DNA of 32,616 nucleotides from Rhodoferax sp. UBA5149. Lineage in GTDB: Bacteria > Pseudomonadota > Gammaproteobacteria > Burkholderiales > Burkholderiaceae_C. Positions within the stretch are counted from its first letter, which is position 1. Every line of letters starts with the position of its first letter. The DNA is taken from NCBI RefSeq assembly GCF_002413825.1, contig NZ_DHXT01000042.1, forward strand, positions 5,752 to 38,367. The letters run 5' to 3'. The notes beneath the pieces are model-generated. The model was not told the DNA's origin and did not search any database. It was given only the letters and a program-made list of their open reading frames with translations. The translations under genes were made by a program, and so were the position numbers. This document shows positions 25,030-32,616 of the stretch, in pieces.

Positions 25030-25751
25030 GCCCTGTCACGCCACCACCCGAACGACCACCCATTCGCATCCTGGTGGTGGACGACCACACCCTGTTCCGG
25101 CGCGGCTTGACGGCGCTATTGGCGCGCGACCCGCGCTTGAGCGTCATCGGTGATGCGGCGGATGCCGGTCAGGCGCAGCGAAAAGCCCAGGAGCTTCAAC
25201 CCGACCTCATCCTGCTGGACAACCACTTGCCTGGCGTGAATGGCGTAGACGCCTTGCCCGCCTTGATTGAGGCGGCGCCTGGCGCCCGCATCCTGATGTT
25301 GACCGTCAGCGAAGACGAAAACGATCTCGCCGCAGCGTTGCGTGGCGGTGCCGCTGGCTACCTTCTAAAAACCATCGAAGGTGATGCCTTGACTGTTGCC
25401 ATCCAGCGCGCCATGGAAGGCGACAGCGTCGTCGCACCTGAGATGACGAGCAAACTGGTGGCCGCTTACCGGGGGGCGGCAACGCGAGCGCCGGCAAGCG
25501 AGAATTTGCGAGCCGCCGTAGCGCCTGCGACCCAGGCGACAAGCGCTGAATCGTCAATTGCCAGCCTGTCGCCGCGCGAGCTCGATATTTTGCGTGGCAT
25601 CGTGCGCGGCGCCAGCAACAAAGAAATTGCGCGTGAACATGGCATTGCCGAAACCACCGTCAAAATCCATGTACAACACGTGTTGCGCAAACTCGACGTC
25701 AGCTCCCGGGTTCACGCCGCCGTTATAGCAAGCGAAAACGGCCTGCTTTGA
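25026..25751 (+). CDS. narL: nitrate-responsive regulator NarL
   Basis: A 241-residue response regulator. The receiver domain (about 12-130) has D19/D20, the phospho-acceptor D65 in LLDNHLPG, T93 and K115. A Pro/Ala-rich linker (about 150-178) joins it to a LuxR-type helix-turn-helix (about 179-238) with LSPRELDILRGIVRGASNKEIA and TVKIHVQHVLRKLDVSSR. The LLDNHLPG form is typical of NarL. Its start overlaps the narX stop (ATGA). It should act on the narK1-narK2-narG promoter downstream. I could not identify convincing NarL heptamers in the 163-base gap, so direct control is inferred from context. Confidence 0.93.
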   Translation: MSPVTPPPERPPIRILVVDDHTLFRRGLTALLARDPRLSVIGDAADAGQAQRKAQELQPDLILLDNHLPGVNGVDALPALIEAAPGARILMLTVSEDENDLAAALRGGAAGYLLKTIEGDALTVAIQRAMEGDSVVAPEMTSKLVAAYRGAATRAPASENLRAAVAPATQATSAESSIASLSPRELDILRGIVRGASNKEIAREHGIAETTVKIHVQHVLRKLDVSSRVHAAVIASENGLL

Positions 25752-25803
25752 TCTAAAGCAAACAATCACAACAACAGCGCTTCCATAGTTCTTCAGGACT
25801 ATG
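25748..25803 (+). promoter_or_regulatory. FNR box and candidate -10 element upstream of narK1
   Basis: TTGAT-CTAA-AGCAA at 25748-25761 matches the FNR/ANR consensus TTGAT-N4-ATCAA at nine of ten half-site bases and overlaps the narL stop codon. A CATAGT hexamer at 25784-25789 is a fair -10 element (four of six). A start about 7 bases past it (near 25796) would place the box centre at -41.5, the standard position for class II FNR activation. The CATAGT also forms a 6-base dyad with ACTATG (25798-25803). This fits oxygen-controlled nitrate respiration. The spacing is seen directly; promoter activity is inference. Confidence 0.65.
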
Positions 25804-25914
25804 CGGTCGGCTTGCCGGGTAGTTCCATTTACCTGAGACGCTGCTCCTTCAGACGGATGCCATTTCAGGTCTATCCACCCTAAAGTCATGTCATGCAAAA
25901 AAGGAGTTTTTGAC

Positions 25915-27171
25915 ATGACTAAAAAGGGGCAAGCACTCTCGGTGCTTATTGTCAGCACGCTCGCATTCACCGTGTGCTTTATGGTCTGGATGATGTTCGC
26001 GGTGATTGGCATCCCCATCAAGAAGGCACTGGACCTCAACGGAACGGAATTCGGACTGCTGACGGCAACACCCGTGTTGACCGGTTCGCTGATTCGGGTG
26101 CCACTGGGCATCTGGACCGACAAATACGGTGGCCGCATCGTCATGGCGCTCCTGATGGCGCTGACCGTGCCTGCCATCTGGTTGATGAGCTACGCAACTG
26201 CCTACTGGCACTTCCTGACGATCGGATTGTTTGTTGGTCTGGCGGGCGGCGCATTTTCTGTGGGCACGCCTTACGTGGCACGCTGGTTTCCCAAGAAACA
26301 GCAGGGGTTTGCGATGGGTGTCTATGGCGCCGGCAACTCAGGGGCGGCTGTCAACAAGTTCGTAGCGCCCGCGCTGGTGGTGGCTTTTGGCTGGACCATG
26401 GTCCCGCAAGTGTATGCCGCCATCATGCTGGGGGCAGTCATCCTGTTCTGGTTGTTCAGCTACAGTGACCCGACGCATCTTGTCCCAAGCCACACCAAGT
26501 TCAGTGATCAGCTCAAGTCGCTGAAAGACCCGAAAGTACTGAAATACTGCCAGTACTACAGCATTGTGTTCGGCGGCTATGTGGCCTTGTCACTGTGGAT
26601 GGTTCAATACTACGTCGGTGAGTTCGGGCTGGACATCCGTTCCGCAGCCTTGCTCGCCGCCTGCTTCTCGCTACCCGGCGGTGTATTGCGTGCGGCAGGG
26701 GGCTGGATGTCCGACAAATGGGGGGCACACAGCGTCACCTGGTGGGTCTTGTGGGTGAGCTGGATTTGCCTGTTTTTGCTCAGCTATCCGCAAACTGATT
26801 TCACAGTTGCCACCACCTCTGGCCCGGCCACCTTCCACATTGGCCTCAACGTCTACGCTTTCACCGGTTTGATGTTCATCCTGGGCATCGCATTTGCATT
26901 CGGCAAGGCCAGCGTCTTCAAATACATCAGCGACGACTACACCAGCAACATCGGCACCATCAGCGGCATCGTGGGCCTCGCAGGGGGATTGGGCGGTTTT
27001 GTGCTGCCCATCATGTTTGGCGCCTTGATGGACCTGACCGGTATTCGCTCCAGCGCCTTCATGCTGATGTATGGCGTGGTCTGGGTGTCCCTGATCTGGA
27101 TGTACTGGACCGAAGTGCGCCGCAGCCAAGTCATGGGCAAGGACGCCACCCCTTTCAGCCTGCAGAACTGA
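25915..27171 (+). CDS. narK1: nitrate/nitrite transporter, NarK1 type
   Basis: A 418-residue major facilitator protein with about twelve membrane segments, starting MTKKGQALSVLIVSTLAFTV. Its RVPLGIWTDKYGGR loop, the GVYGAGNSGAAVN block and the second-half GIVGLAGGLGGFVLP block are NarK/NNP-family signatures. NarK1-type proteins are thought to bring in nitrate with protons. An AAGGAG site lies 10 bases before the ATG at 25915, which I prefer to the in-frame ATG at 25888. It follows the FNR box and is the first gene of the nar structural run; narK2 starts 24 bases after it. Bacteria with such pairs usually couple NarK1 for uptake and NarK2 for nitrate/nitrite exchange. Confidence 0.9.
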   Translation: MTKKGQALSVLIVSTLAFTVCFMVWMMFAVIGIPIKKALDLNGTEFGLLTATPVLTGSLIRVPLGIWTDKYGGRIVMALLMALTVPAIWLMSYATAYWHFLTIGLFVGLAGGAFSVGTPYVARWFPKKQQGFAMGVYGAGNSGAAVNKFVAPALVVAFGWTMVPQVYAAIMLGAVILFWLFSYSDPTHLVPSHTKFSDQLKSLKDPKVLKYCQYYSIVFGGYVALSLWMVQYYVGEFGLDIRSAALLAACFSLPGGVLRAAGGWMSDKWGAHSVTWWVLWVSWICLFLLSYPQTDFTVATTSGPATFHIGLNVYAFTGLMFILGIAFAFGKASVFKYISDDYTSNIGTISGIVGLAGGLGGFVLPIMFGALMDLTGIRSSAFMLMYGVVWVSLIWMYWTEVRRSQVMGKDATPFSLQN

Positions 27172-27195
27172 ACTCACTATTACCGAAAGAACCCT

Positions 27196-28824
27196 ATGAA
27201 TACGAAAACACAATCCGGCGCGGACATCGCCGATTGGCGCCCGGAAGACGAACGGTTTTGGGAAACCACCGGCAAGAAAATTGCCTACCGCAATCTCTGG
27301 ATCTCGGTGCCGGCCCTGTTATGCGGCTTCGCCGTCTGGGGCATGTGGGGCATCATCACCGTGCAGATGCTGAACCTGGGTTTTCCGTTTACCCAGGCCG
27401 AACTCTTCACCCTGACCGCCATCGCCGGCATCGCCGGCGCGACGATGCGCATCCCGGCTTCGTTCCTGATCCGCCTGGCCGGCGGACGCAATACCATCTT
27501 CCTGACCACGGCCATGTTGCTGGCCCCGGCCATCGGCACCGGCATCGTATTGCAGCACCCGGAGTGGCCCTTGTGGTCCTTCCAGTTGATGGCGCTGTGG
27601 TCGGGCGTGGGTGGCGGCAACTTTGCGTCATCGATGTCGAACATCTCCACCTTTTTCCCTAAACGGCTGCAGGGCACGGCCCTGGGTCTGAACGCGGGTT
27701 TGGGCAACTTCGGCGTCACGACCATGCAGATCGTGATCCCGCTGGTGATGACGCTCTCCATTTTCGGCGGCCTCGGCGGCGAGCCGATGACGCTGATCAA
27801 GGACAGCGGCTGGATCTTCGGCAAGATCAAGGCCGGCACGCCCACCTGGATCCAGAATGCCGGCTTCGCCTGGGTGCTTTCGCTGGTGCCGCTGTCGATC
27901 CTGTGCTGGTTCGGCATGAACAATCTGAAGACGGTCTCAGCCGACACCGGTAACCCCCTCATTGCATTCGCCAAGATCACCTGGCTGTACACGCTGGCGT
28001 TCATCCCCTCGATCATCGGCCTGTACCTGTACTTGCCCAAGCCCACGGGCCTGGGCCTGATCAGCATGTGGGTCGCCATCCCGCTCGACGTCGTCAGCGC
28101 GTTGCTGATCATGAAACTCGCCGCCTTCGGCCCCATGAAGGAGAACGTCACCAAGCAGTTCGCCATCTTCAAGGACAAGCACACCTGGGCACTGACGGCG
28201 CTGTACATCGTCACCTTCGGCTCCTTCATCGGCTTCTCGATGGCGCTGCCGCTGGCCATGAAGGTGATCTTCGGCATCAGCCACGTGCCCAATGCTGCCG
28301 GCGTGATGCAGCACACGCTGAACAACCCGAATGCGCCGACGGTGCTCGCCTTTGCCTGGATCGGTCCTTTCGTCGGCGCAGCGGTGCGGCCGATCGGCGG
28401 CTGGATCTCCGACAAGGTCGGCGGCTCGATCATCACACAGATCATCTCGGCCGTGATGGTGGTGGCCTCGGCGGCAGTAGGCTATGTGATGATGCTGGCC
28501 TATGGCTCGGCCACGCCCGAACAGTACTTCCCGGCCTTCCTGGGCCTGTTCATCCTGCTGTTCTTCGCCAGTGGCATCGGTAACGGCTCGACCTTCCGCA
28601 CCATCGGCGTCATCTTCGACCGCCAGCAGGCCGGCCCGGTGCTGGGCTGGACCTCCGCCATCGCCGCCTACGGCGCCTTTGTGGCGCCGATCGTGATCGG
28701 CAACCAGATCAAGGCCGGCACGCCACAGTTCGCCATGTACGGCTTCGCCGTGTTCTACGCCCTGTGCCTGGTCCTGAACTGGTGGTTCTATCTGCGCGCT
28801 GGCGCCGAAATCAAGAACCCATGA
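27196..28824 (+). CDS. narK2: nitrate/nitrite antiporter, NarK2 type
   Basis: A 542-residue major facilitator protein, longer than NarK1 because of an insert with extra hydrophobic and soluble loops in the middle (about 190-310). The signature GNFASSMSNISTFFPKRLQG with GLNAGLGNFGVTTMQ marks the NarK2/NarU nitrate/nitrite porter group. IPASFLIRLAGGRNT carries the conserved Arg of the substrate path, and GNGSTFRTIGVIF is the matching second-half signature. It would export nitrite in exchange for nitrate when NarG is active. It starts 24 bases after narK1 with only a weak GAAAGA site, so it is probably coupled to it. Its codon use looks more GC-rich than that of narK1 and narG (sampled lines only). 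Confidence 0.9.
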   Translation: MNTKTQSGADIADWRPEDERFWETTGKKIAYRNLWISVPALLCGFAVWGMWGIITVQMLNLGFPFTQAELFTLTAIAGIAGATMRIPASFLIRLAGGRNTIFLTTAMLLAPAIGTGIVLQHPEWPLWSFQLMALWSGVGGGNFASSMSNISTFFPKRLQGTALGLNAGLGNFGVTTMQIVIPLVMTLSIFGGLGGEPMTLIKDSGWIFGKIKAGTPTWIQNAGFAWVLSLVPLSILCWFGMNNLKTVSADTGNPLIAFAKITWLYTLAFIPSIIGLYLYLPKPTGLGLISMWVAIPLDVVSALLIMKLAAFGPMKENVTKQFAIFKDKHTWALTALYIVTFGSFIGFSMALPLAMKVIFGISHVPNAAGVMQHTLNNPNAPTVLAFAWIGPFVGAAVRPIGGWISDKVGGSIITQIISAVMVVASAAVGYVMMLAYGSATPEQYFPAFLGLFILLFFASGIGNGSTFRTIGVIFDRQQAGPVLGWTSAIAAYGAFVAPIVIGNQIKAGTPQFAMYGFAVFYALCLVLNWWFYLRAGAEIKNP

Positions 28825-28854
28825 GCCACCGCCTTCCGATTTTCATGGATTCAA

Positions 28855-28913
28855 TACGCTATTATTTTCATAGCTGCTTGCGCATGAAACACGGGAGCTA
28901 CAGCCTGTTTTTA
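28855..28913 (+). repeat. dispersed intergenic repeat resembling a Comamonadaceae element
   Basis: The stretch from 28855, with a TAGCTGCTTGCGC core and an ACGGGAGCTACAGCC part followed by a T-run, resembles an intergenic repeat family I remember from Rhodoferax, Polaromonas and Acidovorax genomes. TAGCT (28871-28875) and AGCTA (28896-28900) form inverted arms, so the RNA can fold. It is the only copy in this window, so its repeat status rests on memory. It lies between narK2 and narG and could act as a partial terminator or stability element. Confidence 0.5.
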
Positions 28914-28945
28914 TACAAAATATACCGTTTCTAACGAGGTACCCC

Positions 28946-31900
28946 ATGAGCCATTTTCTGGATCGACTCAGTTACTTTTCTCAGCCCAAAGAGCCATTCT
29001 CCGGCGACCATGGCGTCACCACCGGTGAAGACCGCACCTGGGAGGACGCCTACCGCGACCGCTGGGCCCACGACAAAATCGTGCGTTCGACCCACGGCGT
29101 TAATTGCACCGGATCTTGCTCATGGAAGATCTATGTCAAAGGCGGCATCGTGACCTGGGAAACCCAGCAAACCGACTACCCTCGCACACGCTGGGACATG
29201 CCCAACCACGAGCCACGCGGTTGCGCCCGCGGCGCCAGCTACAGCTGGTACCTGTACAGCGCCAACCGCGTCAAATACCCGATGGTGCGCGGACGACTGC
29301 TTAAATTGTGGCGTGAAGCCCGCATCTCGAACGACCCGGTGGATGCCTGGGCCTCCATTGCTCAGTCCGATGCCAAGCGCAAAGAGTACCAAAGCGTGCG
29401 CGGCTTGGGCGGCTTTGTGCGCTCCAGCTGGGATGAGGTGAATGAAATGGTGGCGGCGGCCAATGTCTACACCATCAAGAAGCACGGACCGGATCGCGTC
29501 ATCGGTTTCTCACCGATTCCCGCCATGTCCATGGTCTCTTATGCAGCGGGAAGCCGCTATCTGAGTCTGATAGGTGGCGTATGTATGAGCTTCTACGACT
29601 GGTATTGCGACCTGCCCCCCAGCAGTCCGCAAGTCTGGGGCGAGCAAACCGACGTGCCCGAGTCGGCCGACTGGTACAACTCCACTTACATCATTGCCTG
29701 GGGCTCCAACGTGCCCCAGACCCGCACGCCTGACGCCCACTTCTTCACCGAGGTCCGCTACAAAGGCGCGAAGACCGTGGCCGTGACACCCGACTACTCC
29801 GAAGTCGCCAAACTGTCCGACATCTGGATGAAACCCAAACAAGGCACTGACGCTGCCGTGGCCATGGCCATGGGCCACGTCATCCTCAAGGAGTTCTACT
29901 TCCCGGATGGCGGCAAGCCACGCAGCGCCTACTTCGATAACTACGTGCGTCGCTACACCGACATGCCGATGTTGGTGATGCTCAAGGAGCATCTGTTGCC
30001 CACGGGCGAAACCGTGATGGTGCCAGACCGCTACGTTCGCGCCTCCGATTTCAATGGCAAGCTGGGTTCGGCCAACAACCCCGAGTGGAAGACCGTCGCC
30101 CTGGATGACAATGGCAAAGTAGTGCTACCCAACGGCGCGATCGGCTTCCGCTGGGGCCCTGACGGCCGTGCCGACGAAGGCCAGTGGAATCTGGAGGCCA
30201 AGGAAGCACGCCACGGCAGCGAGGTGAAACTCAAACTGTCGGTGATGGAAGGTGAAAACCCCAGCACCGAGACTGCGAAGGTCGGCTTCCCCTACTTCGG
30301 CGGCATCGTCAGCGAGCACTTCCCGAACAATGCCAGCGGCGATGGCGCCAACAATGTGCTGGTGCGCACCGTGCCCGTGCAACGGATTTCATTGGGCAAG
30401 GAAGGCGAACAGCGCGAGGCACTGGTCGCCACCGTGTTCGACCTGCAAGTGGCCAACTATGGCGTGGCCCGTGGCCTGCCAGGTGAGTTGGCGGCGAAAG
30501 ATTTCAACGACGACACACCTTATACCCCCGCCTGGCAGGAACGCATCACCGGCACGCCACGCGAACAGCTCATCACCGTGGCGCGCCAGTTTGCTGACAA
30601 TGCCGACAAGACCCATGGCAAGTCCATGGTCATCATTGGCGCGGCCATGAACCACTGGTACCACAGCGACATGAACTACCGTGGCGTCATCAACATGTTG
30701 ATGATGTGCGGCTGTATCGGTCAAAGCGGCGGCGGCTGGGCTCACTATGTGGGTCAGGAAAAGCTCAGGCCACAAACCGGGTGGACCGCACTGGCCTTTG
30801 CCCTGGACTGGATTCGCCCGCCGCGGCAAATGAACTCCACCAGCTTCTTCTACGCCCACACCGATCAATGGCGCTACGAAAAGCTGGGCATGGAAGAAGT
30901 GCTCTCGCCGCTGGCCGACAAAAAACTGTATGGCGGCAGCATGATTGACTACAACGTGCGCGCCGAGCGCATGGGGTGGTTGCCGTCGGCTCCGCAATTG
31001 AAGACCAACCCGTTTCAGGTGGTCAAGGATGCCGTTGCCGCCGGTATGGATCCCAAGGACTACACAGTCAAGAGCCTGAAAGACGGCACGCTCAAGATGA
31101 GTTGCGAAGATCCGGACCATCCAGACAACTGGCCGCGCAACATGTTCGTGTGGCGCTCCAATATCCTGGGCTCCAGCGGCAAGGGACACGAGTATTTCCT
31201 CAAACACCTGCTGGGCACCAGCCACGGTGTGCAGGGCAAAGACCTGGGGCACGACGAAGCCAAGCCCACCGAGGTGGTCTGGCACGACCAGGCGCCAGAA
31301 GGCAAGCTGGACTTGCTGGTGACGCTGGACTTCCGCATGAGCACCACCTGCCTGTATTCCGACATCGTGTTGCCCACTGCCACCTGGTACGAGAAGAACG
31401 ATCTCAACACCAGCGACATGCATCCCTTTATCCACCCCTTAAGCACGGCGGTGGATCCGGCCTGGCAGTCACGCAGCGACTGGGATATTTACAAAGGCTT
31501 CGCCAAGAAATTCAGCGAAGTCTGTGTCGGTCACTTGGGTGTTGAGCGTGAAATGGTGTTGACGCCCCTGATGCACGACACGCCTGCCGAGCTGGCACAA
31601 CCGTTTGGTGTGCAGGACTGGAAACTGGGCGAGATCGACCTGATCCCCGGCAAGACGGCCCCCAACATGCAGGTGGTGGAGCGCGACTACCCCAATGTGT
31701 ACAAGCGTTTCACGGCAGTCGGTCCCCTGCTGAACAAGGTGGGCAACGGTGGCAAGGGCATCAACTGGAACACGCAGATTGAAGTCAAGCAACTGGGGGA
31801 ACTCAATGGGCTGGTGACCGACGAAGGCGTGACCTGCGGCATGCCCAAAATTGACACCGACATCGACGCGTGCGAGGTTGTGCTGCAACTCGCGCCTGAA

Positions 31901-32616
31901 ACCAATGGCCACGTGGCGGTCAAGGCGTGGGAAGCGCTAGGCAGGCAGACTGGCCTGGACCACACTCACCTGGCGATCCACCGCGAAGACGAAAAGATTC
32001 GCTTCCGCGATATCCAGGCCCAGCCACGCAAGATCATCAGCTCGCCGACCTGGAGCGGCATTGAGTCGGAGACCGTGTCCTACAACGCCGGCTACACCAA
32101 CGTGCACGAGATGATTCCATGGCGCACCCTGACCGGGCGCCAGCAGTTCTACATGGACCACCCGTGGATGACCGCCTTTGGCGAGGGCTTCACCAGCTAC
32201 CGTCCACCCGTCGACCTCAAAACCACGGCCGGTATTCAGGGCATCAAGCCCAATGGCAACAAGGAAATTGCCCTGAACTTCATCACACCGCACCAGAAGT
32301 GGGGCATCCATTCGACCTACACCGACAACCTGCTGATGCTCACACTCAGCCGCGGTGGTCCCTGCGTGTGGATGAGTGAAGACGACGCCAAGCTGGCCGG
32401 CATCGTCGACAACGATTGGATCGAGTTGTTCAACATCAACGGCGCCATTGCTGCCCGTGCCGTGGTCAGCCAGCGGGTCAAACCCGGTATGGTGATGATG
32501 TACCACGCGCAAGAAAAGATCGTGAACACCCCCGGCTCCGAGATCACCGGCATGCGCGGCGGCATCCACAACTCGGTGACCCGGATTGTGCTCAAGCCCA
32601 CCCACATGATCGGCGG
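28946..32616 (+). CDS. narG: respiratory nitrate reductase alpha subunit (runs off the right edge)
   Basis: The 5' 1223 codons of the catalytic subunit, which reduces nitrate to nitrite at the cytoplasmic face of the inner membrane; E. coli NarG has 1247 residues, so about 25-30 are missing. The N-terminal FS0 iron-sulphur site is intact (H50, C54, C58, C93). Asp222, in YDWYCDLPPSSPQ, is the molybdenum ligand and falls at the same number as in E. coli. Typical blocks include NCTGSCSWKIYVK, WGSNVPQTRTPDAHF and SRGGPCVWMSE. A GAGGT site lies 7 bases before the ATG. narHJI are expected beyond the edge. No frameshift or premature stop is seen. Confidence 0.96.
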   Translation, partial: MSHFLDRLSYFSQPKEPFSGDHGVTTGEDRTWEDAYRDRWAHDKIVRSTHGVNCTGSCSWKIYVKGGIVTWETQQTDYPRTRWDMPNHEPRGCARGASYSWYLYSANRVKYPMVRGRLLKLWREARISNDPVDAWASIAQSDAKRKEYQSVRGLGGFVRSSWDEVNEMVAAANVYTIKKHGPDRVIGFSPIPAMSMVSYAAGSRYLSLIGGVCMSFYDWYCDLPPSSPQVWGEQTDVPESADWYNSTYIIAWGSNVPQTRTPDAHFFTEVRYKGAKTVAVTPDYSEVAKLSDIWMKPKQGTDAAVAMAMGHVILKEFYFPDGGKPRSAYFDNYVRRYTDMPMLVMLKEHLLPTGETVMVPDRYVRASDFNGKLGSANNPEWKTVALDDNGKVVLPNGAIGFRWGPDGRADEGQWNLEAKEARHGSEVKLKLSVMEGENPSTETAKVGFPYFGGIVSEHFPNNASGDGANNVLVRTVPVQRISLGKEGEQREALVATVFDLQVANYGVARGLPGELAAKDFNDDTPYTPAWQERITGTPREQLITVARQFADNADKTHGKSMVIIGAAMNHWYHSDMNYRGVINMLMMCGCIGQSGGGWAHYVGQEKLRPQTGWTALAFALDWIRPPRQMNSTSFFYAHTDQWRYEKLGMEEVLSPLADKKLYGGSMIDYNVRAERMGWLPSAPQLKTNPFQVVKDAVAAGMDPKDYTVKSLKDGTLKMSCEDPDHPDNWPRNMFVWRSNILGSSGKGHEYFLKHLLGTSHGVQGKDLGHDEAKPTEVVWHDQAPEGKLDLLVTLDFRMSTTCLYSDIVLPTATWYEKNDLNTSDMHPFIHPLSTAVDPAWQSRSDWDIYKGFAKKFSEVCVGHLGVEREMVLTPLMHDTPAELAQPFGVQDWKLGEIDLIPGKTAPNMQVVERDYPNVYKRFTAVGPLLNKVGNGGKGINWNTQIEVKQLGELNGLVTDEGVTCGMPKIDTDIDACEVVLQLAPETNGHVAVKAWEALGRQTGLDHTHLAIHREDEKIRFRDIQAQPRKIISSPTWSGIESETVSYNAGYTNVHEMIPWRTLTGRQQFYMDHPWMTAFGEGFTSYRPPVDLKTTAGIQGIKPNGNKEIALNFITPHQKWGIHSTYTDNLLMLTLSRGGPCVWMSEDDAKLAGIVDNDWIELFNINGAIAARAVVSQRVKPGMVMMYHAQEKIVNTPGSEITGMRGGIHNSVTRIVLKPTHMIG

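Noticed and set aside
25804..25914. NarL heptamer sites between the FNR box and narK1
   Set aside because: The best candidates (around GGGTAGT and TTTACCTGA) match only five of seven consensus bases and are not in the usual paired arrangement.
27285..28445. 386-residue minus-strand open frame opposite narK2
   Set aside because: Antisense shadow of a GC-rich transporter gene; it has no ribosome binding site and no recognised domain.
30389..31435. 348-residue minus-strand open frame opposite narG
   Set aside because: narG is intact across it with all its motifs; the antisense frame has His/Val-rich composition and no family match.
1..32616. CRISPR array, tRNA, rRNA, prophage or insertion sequence
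   Set aside because: No regularly spaced repeats, cloverleaf, ribosomal, integrase or transposase sequences were found by reading; a tool search could still find small RNAs.

Overview
This window looks like chromosomal DNA of a betaproteobacterium, most likely of the Comamonadaceae (Rhodoferax/Polaromonas-like). The evidence is a beta-ketothiolase very close to the BktB type, a narXL-narK1-narK2-narG order common in that group, a run of small envelope-stress genes typical of it, and an intergenic repeat upstream of narG that resembles one I remember from Comamonadaceae genomes. The affiliation is an inference; no rRNA or tRNA gene was found.

Left part (1-5.2 kb): the C-terminal end of a c-type cytochrome, a 49-residue basic protein, and a hybrid sensor kinase (PAS-PAS-HisKA-HATPase-REC) whose end overlaps rluA. 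On the minus strand follow a run of envelope/stress genes: an OmpA-like protein, a CsbD-like protein, a BON-domain lipoprotein and a possible 24-residue peptide.

Middle (5.2-18 kb): a very large minus-strand gene for cyclic beta-1,2-glucan synthase (2902 residues, NdvB/ChvB type), preceded 3 bases upstream by an 80-residue single-pass membrane protein. Then come an orphan protein resembling the toxin-binding domain of Xre/MbcA/ParS antitoxins, a collagen-like lipoprotein, a DUF3309 membrane peptide, a lipoprotein sugar (sorbosone-type) dehydrogenase, a YqjD/ElaB/DUF883 protein and a DUF1328 membrane peptide. Osmoregulated glucan, OmpA, BON, CsbD and DUF883/1328/3309 genes together suggest a region devoted to envelope and osmotic stress.

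Right part (18-32.6 kb): a CHASE3 histidine kinase divergent from a NarL-family regulator, with a single-domain receiver protein convergent to it. Next are a short-chain dehydrogenase and bktB, and then the respiratory nitrate reduction locus: narX and narL (overlapping ATGA), two nitrate/nitrite transporters (narK1, narK2) and narG, which runs off the right edge. A near-consensus FNR box overlaps the narL stop codon. It sits 41.5 bases from the start predicted by a candidate -10 element, the classic class II geometry, so narK1-narK2-narG is probably switched on by oxygen loss and tuned by NarX-NarL.

I did not find a convincing undescribed system, CRISPR array, prophage or insertion sequence. 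The points most worth following are the FNR/narK1 promoter, the ndvB leader gene, the orphan antitoxin-like gene, the collagen-like lipoprotein, and the repeat between narK2 and narG.
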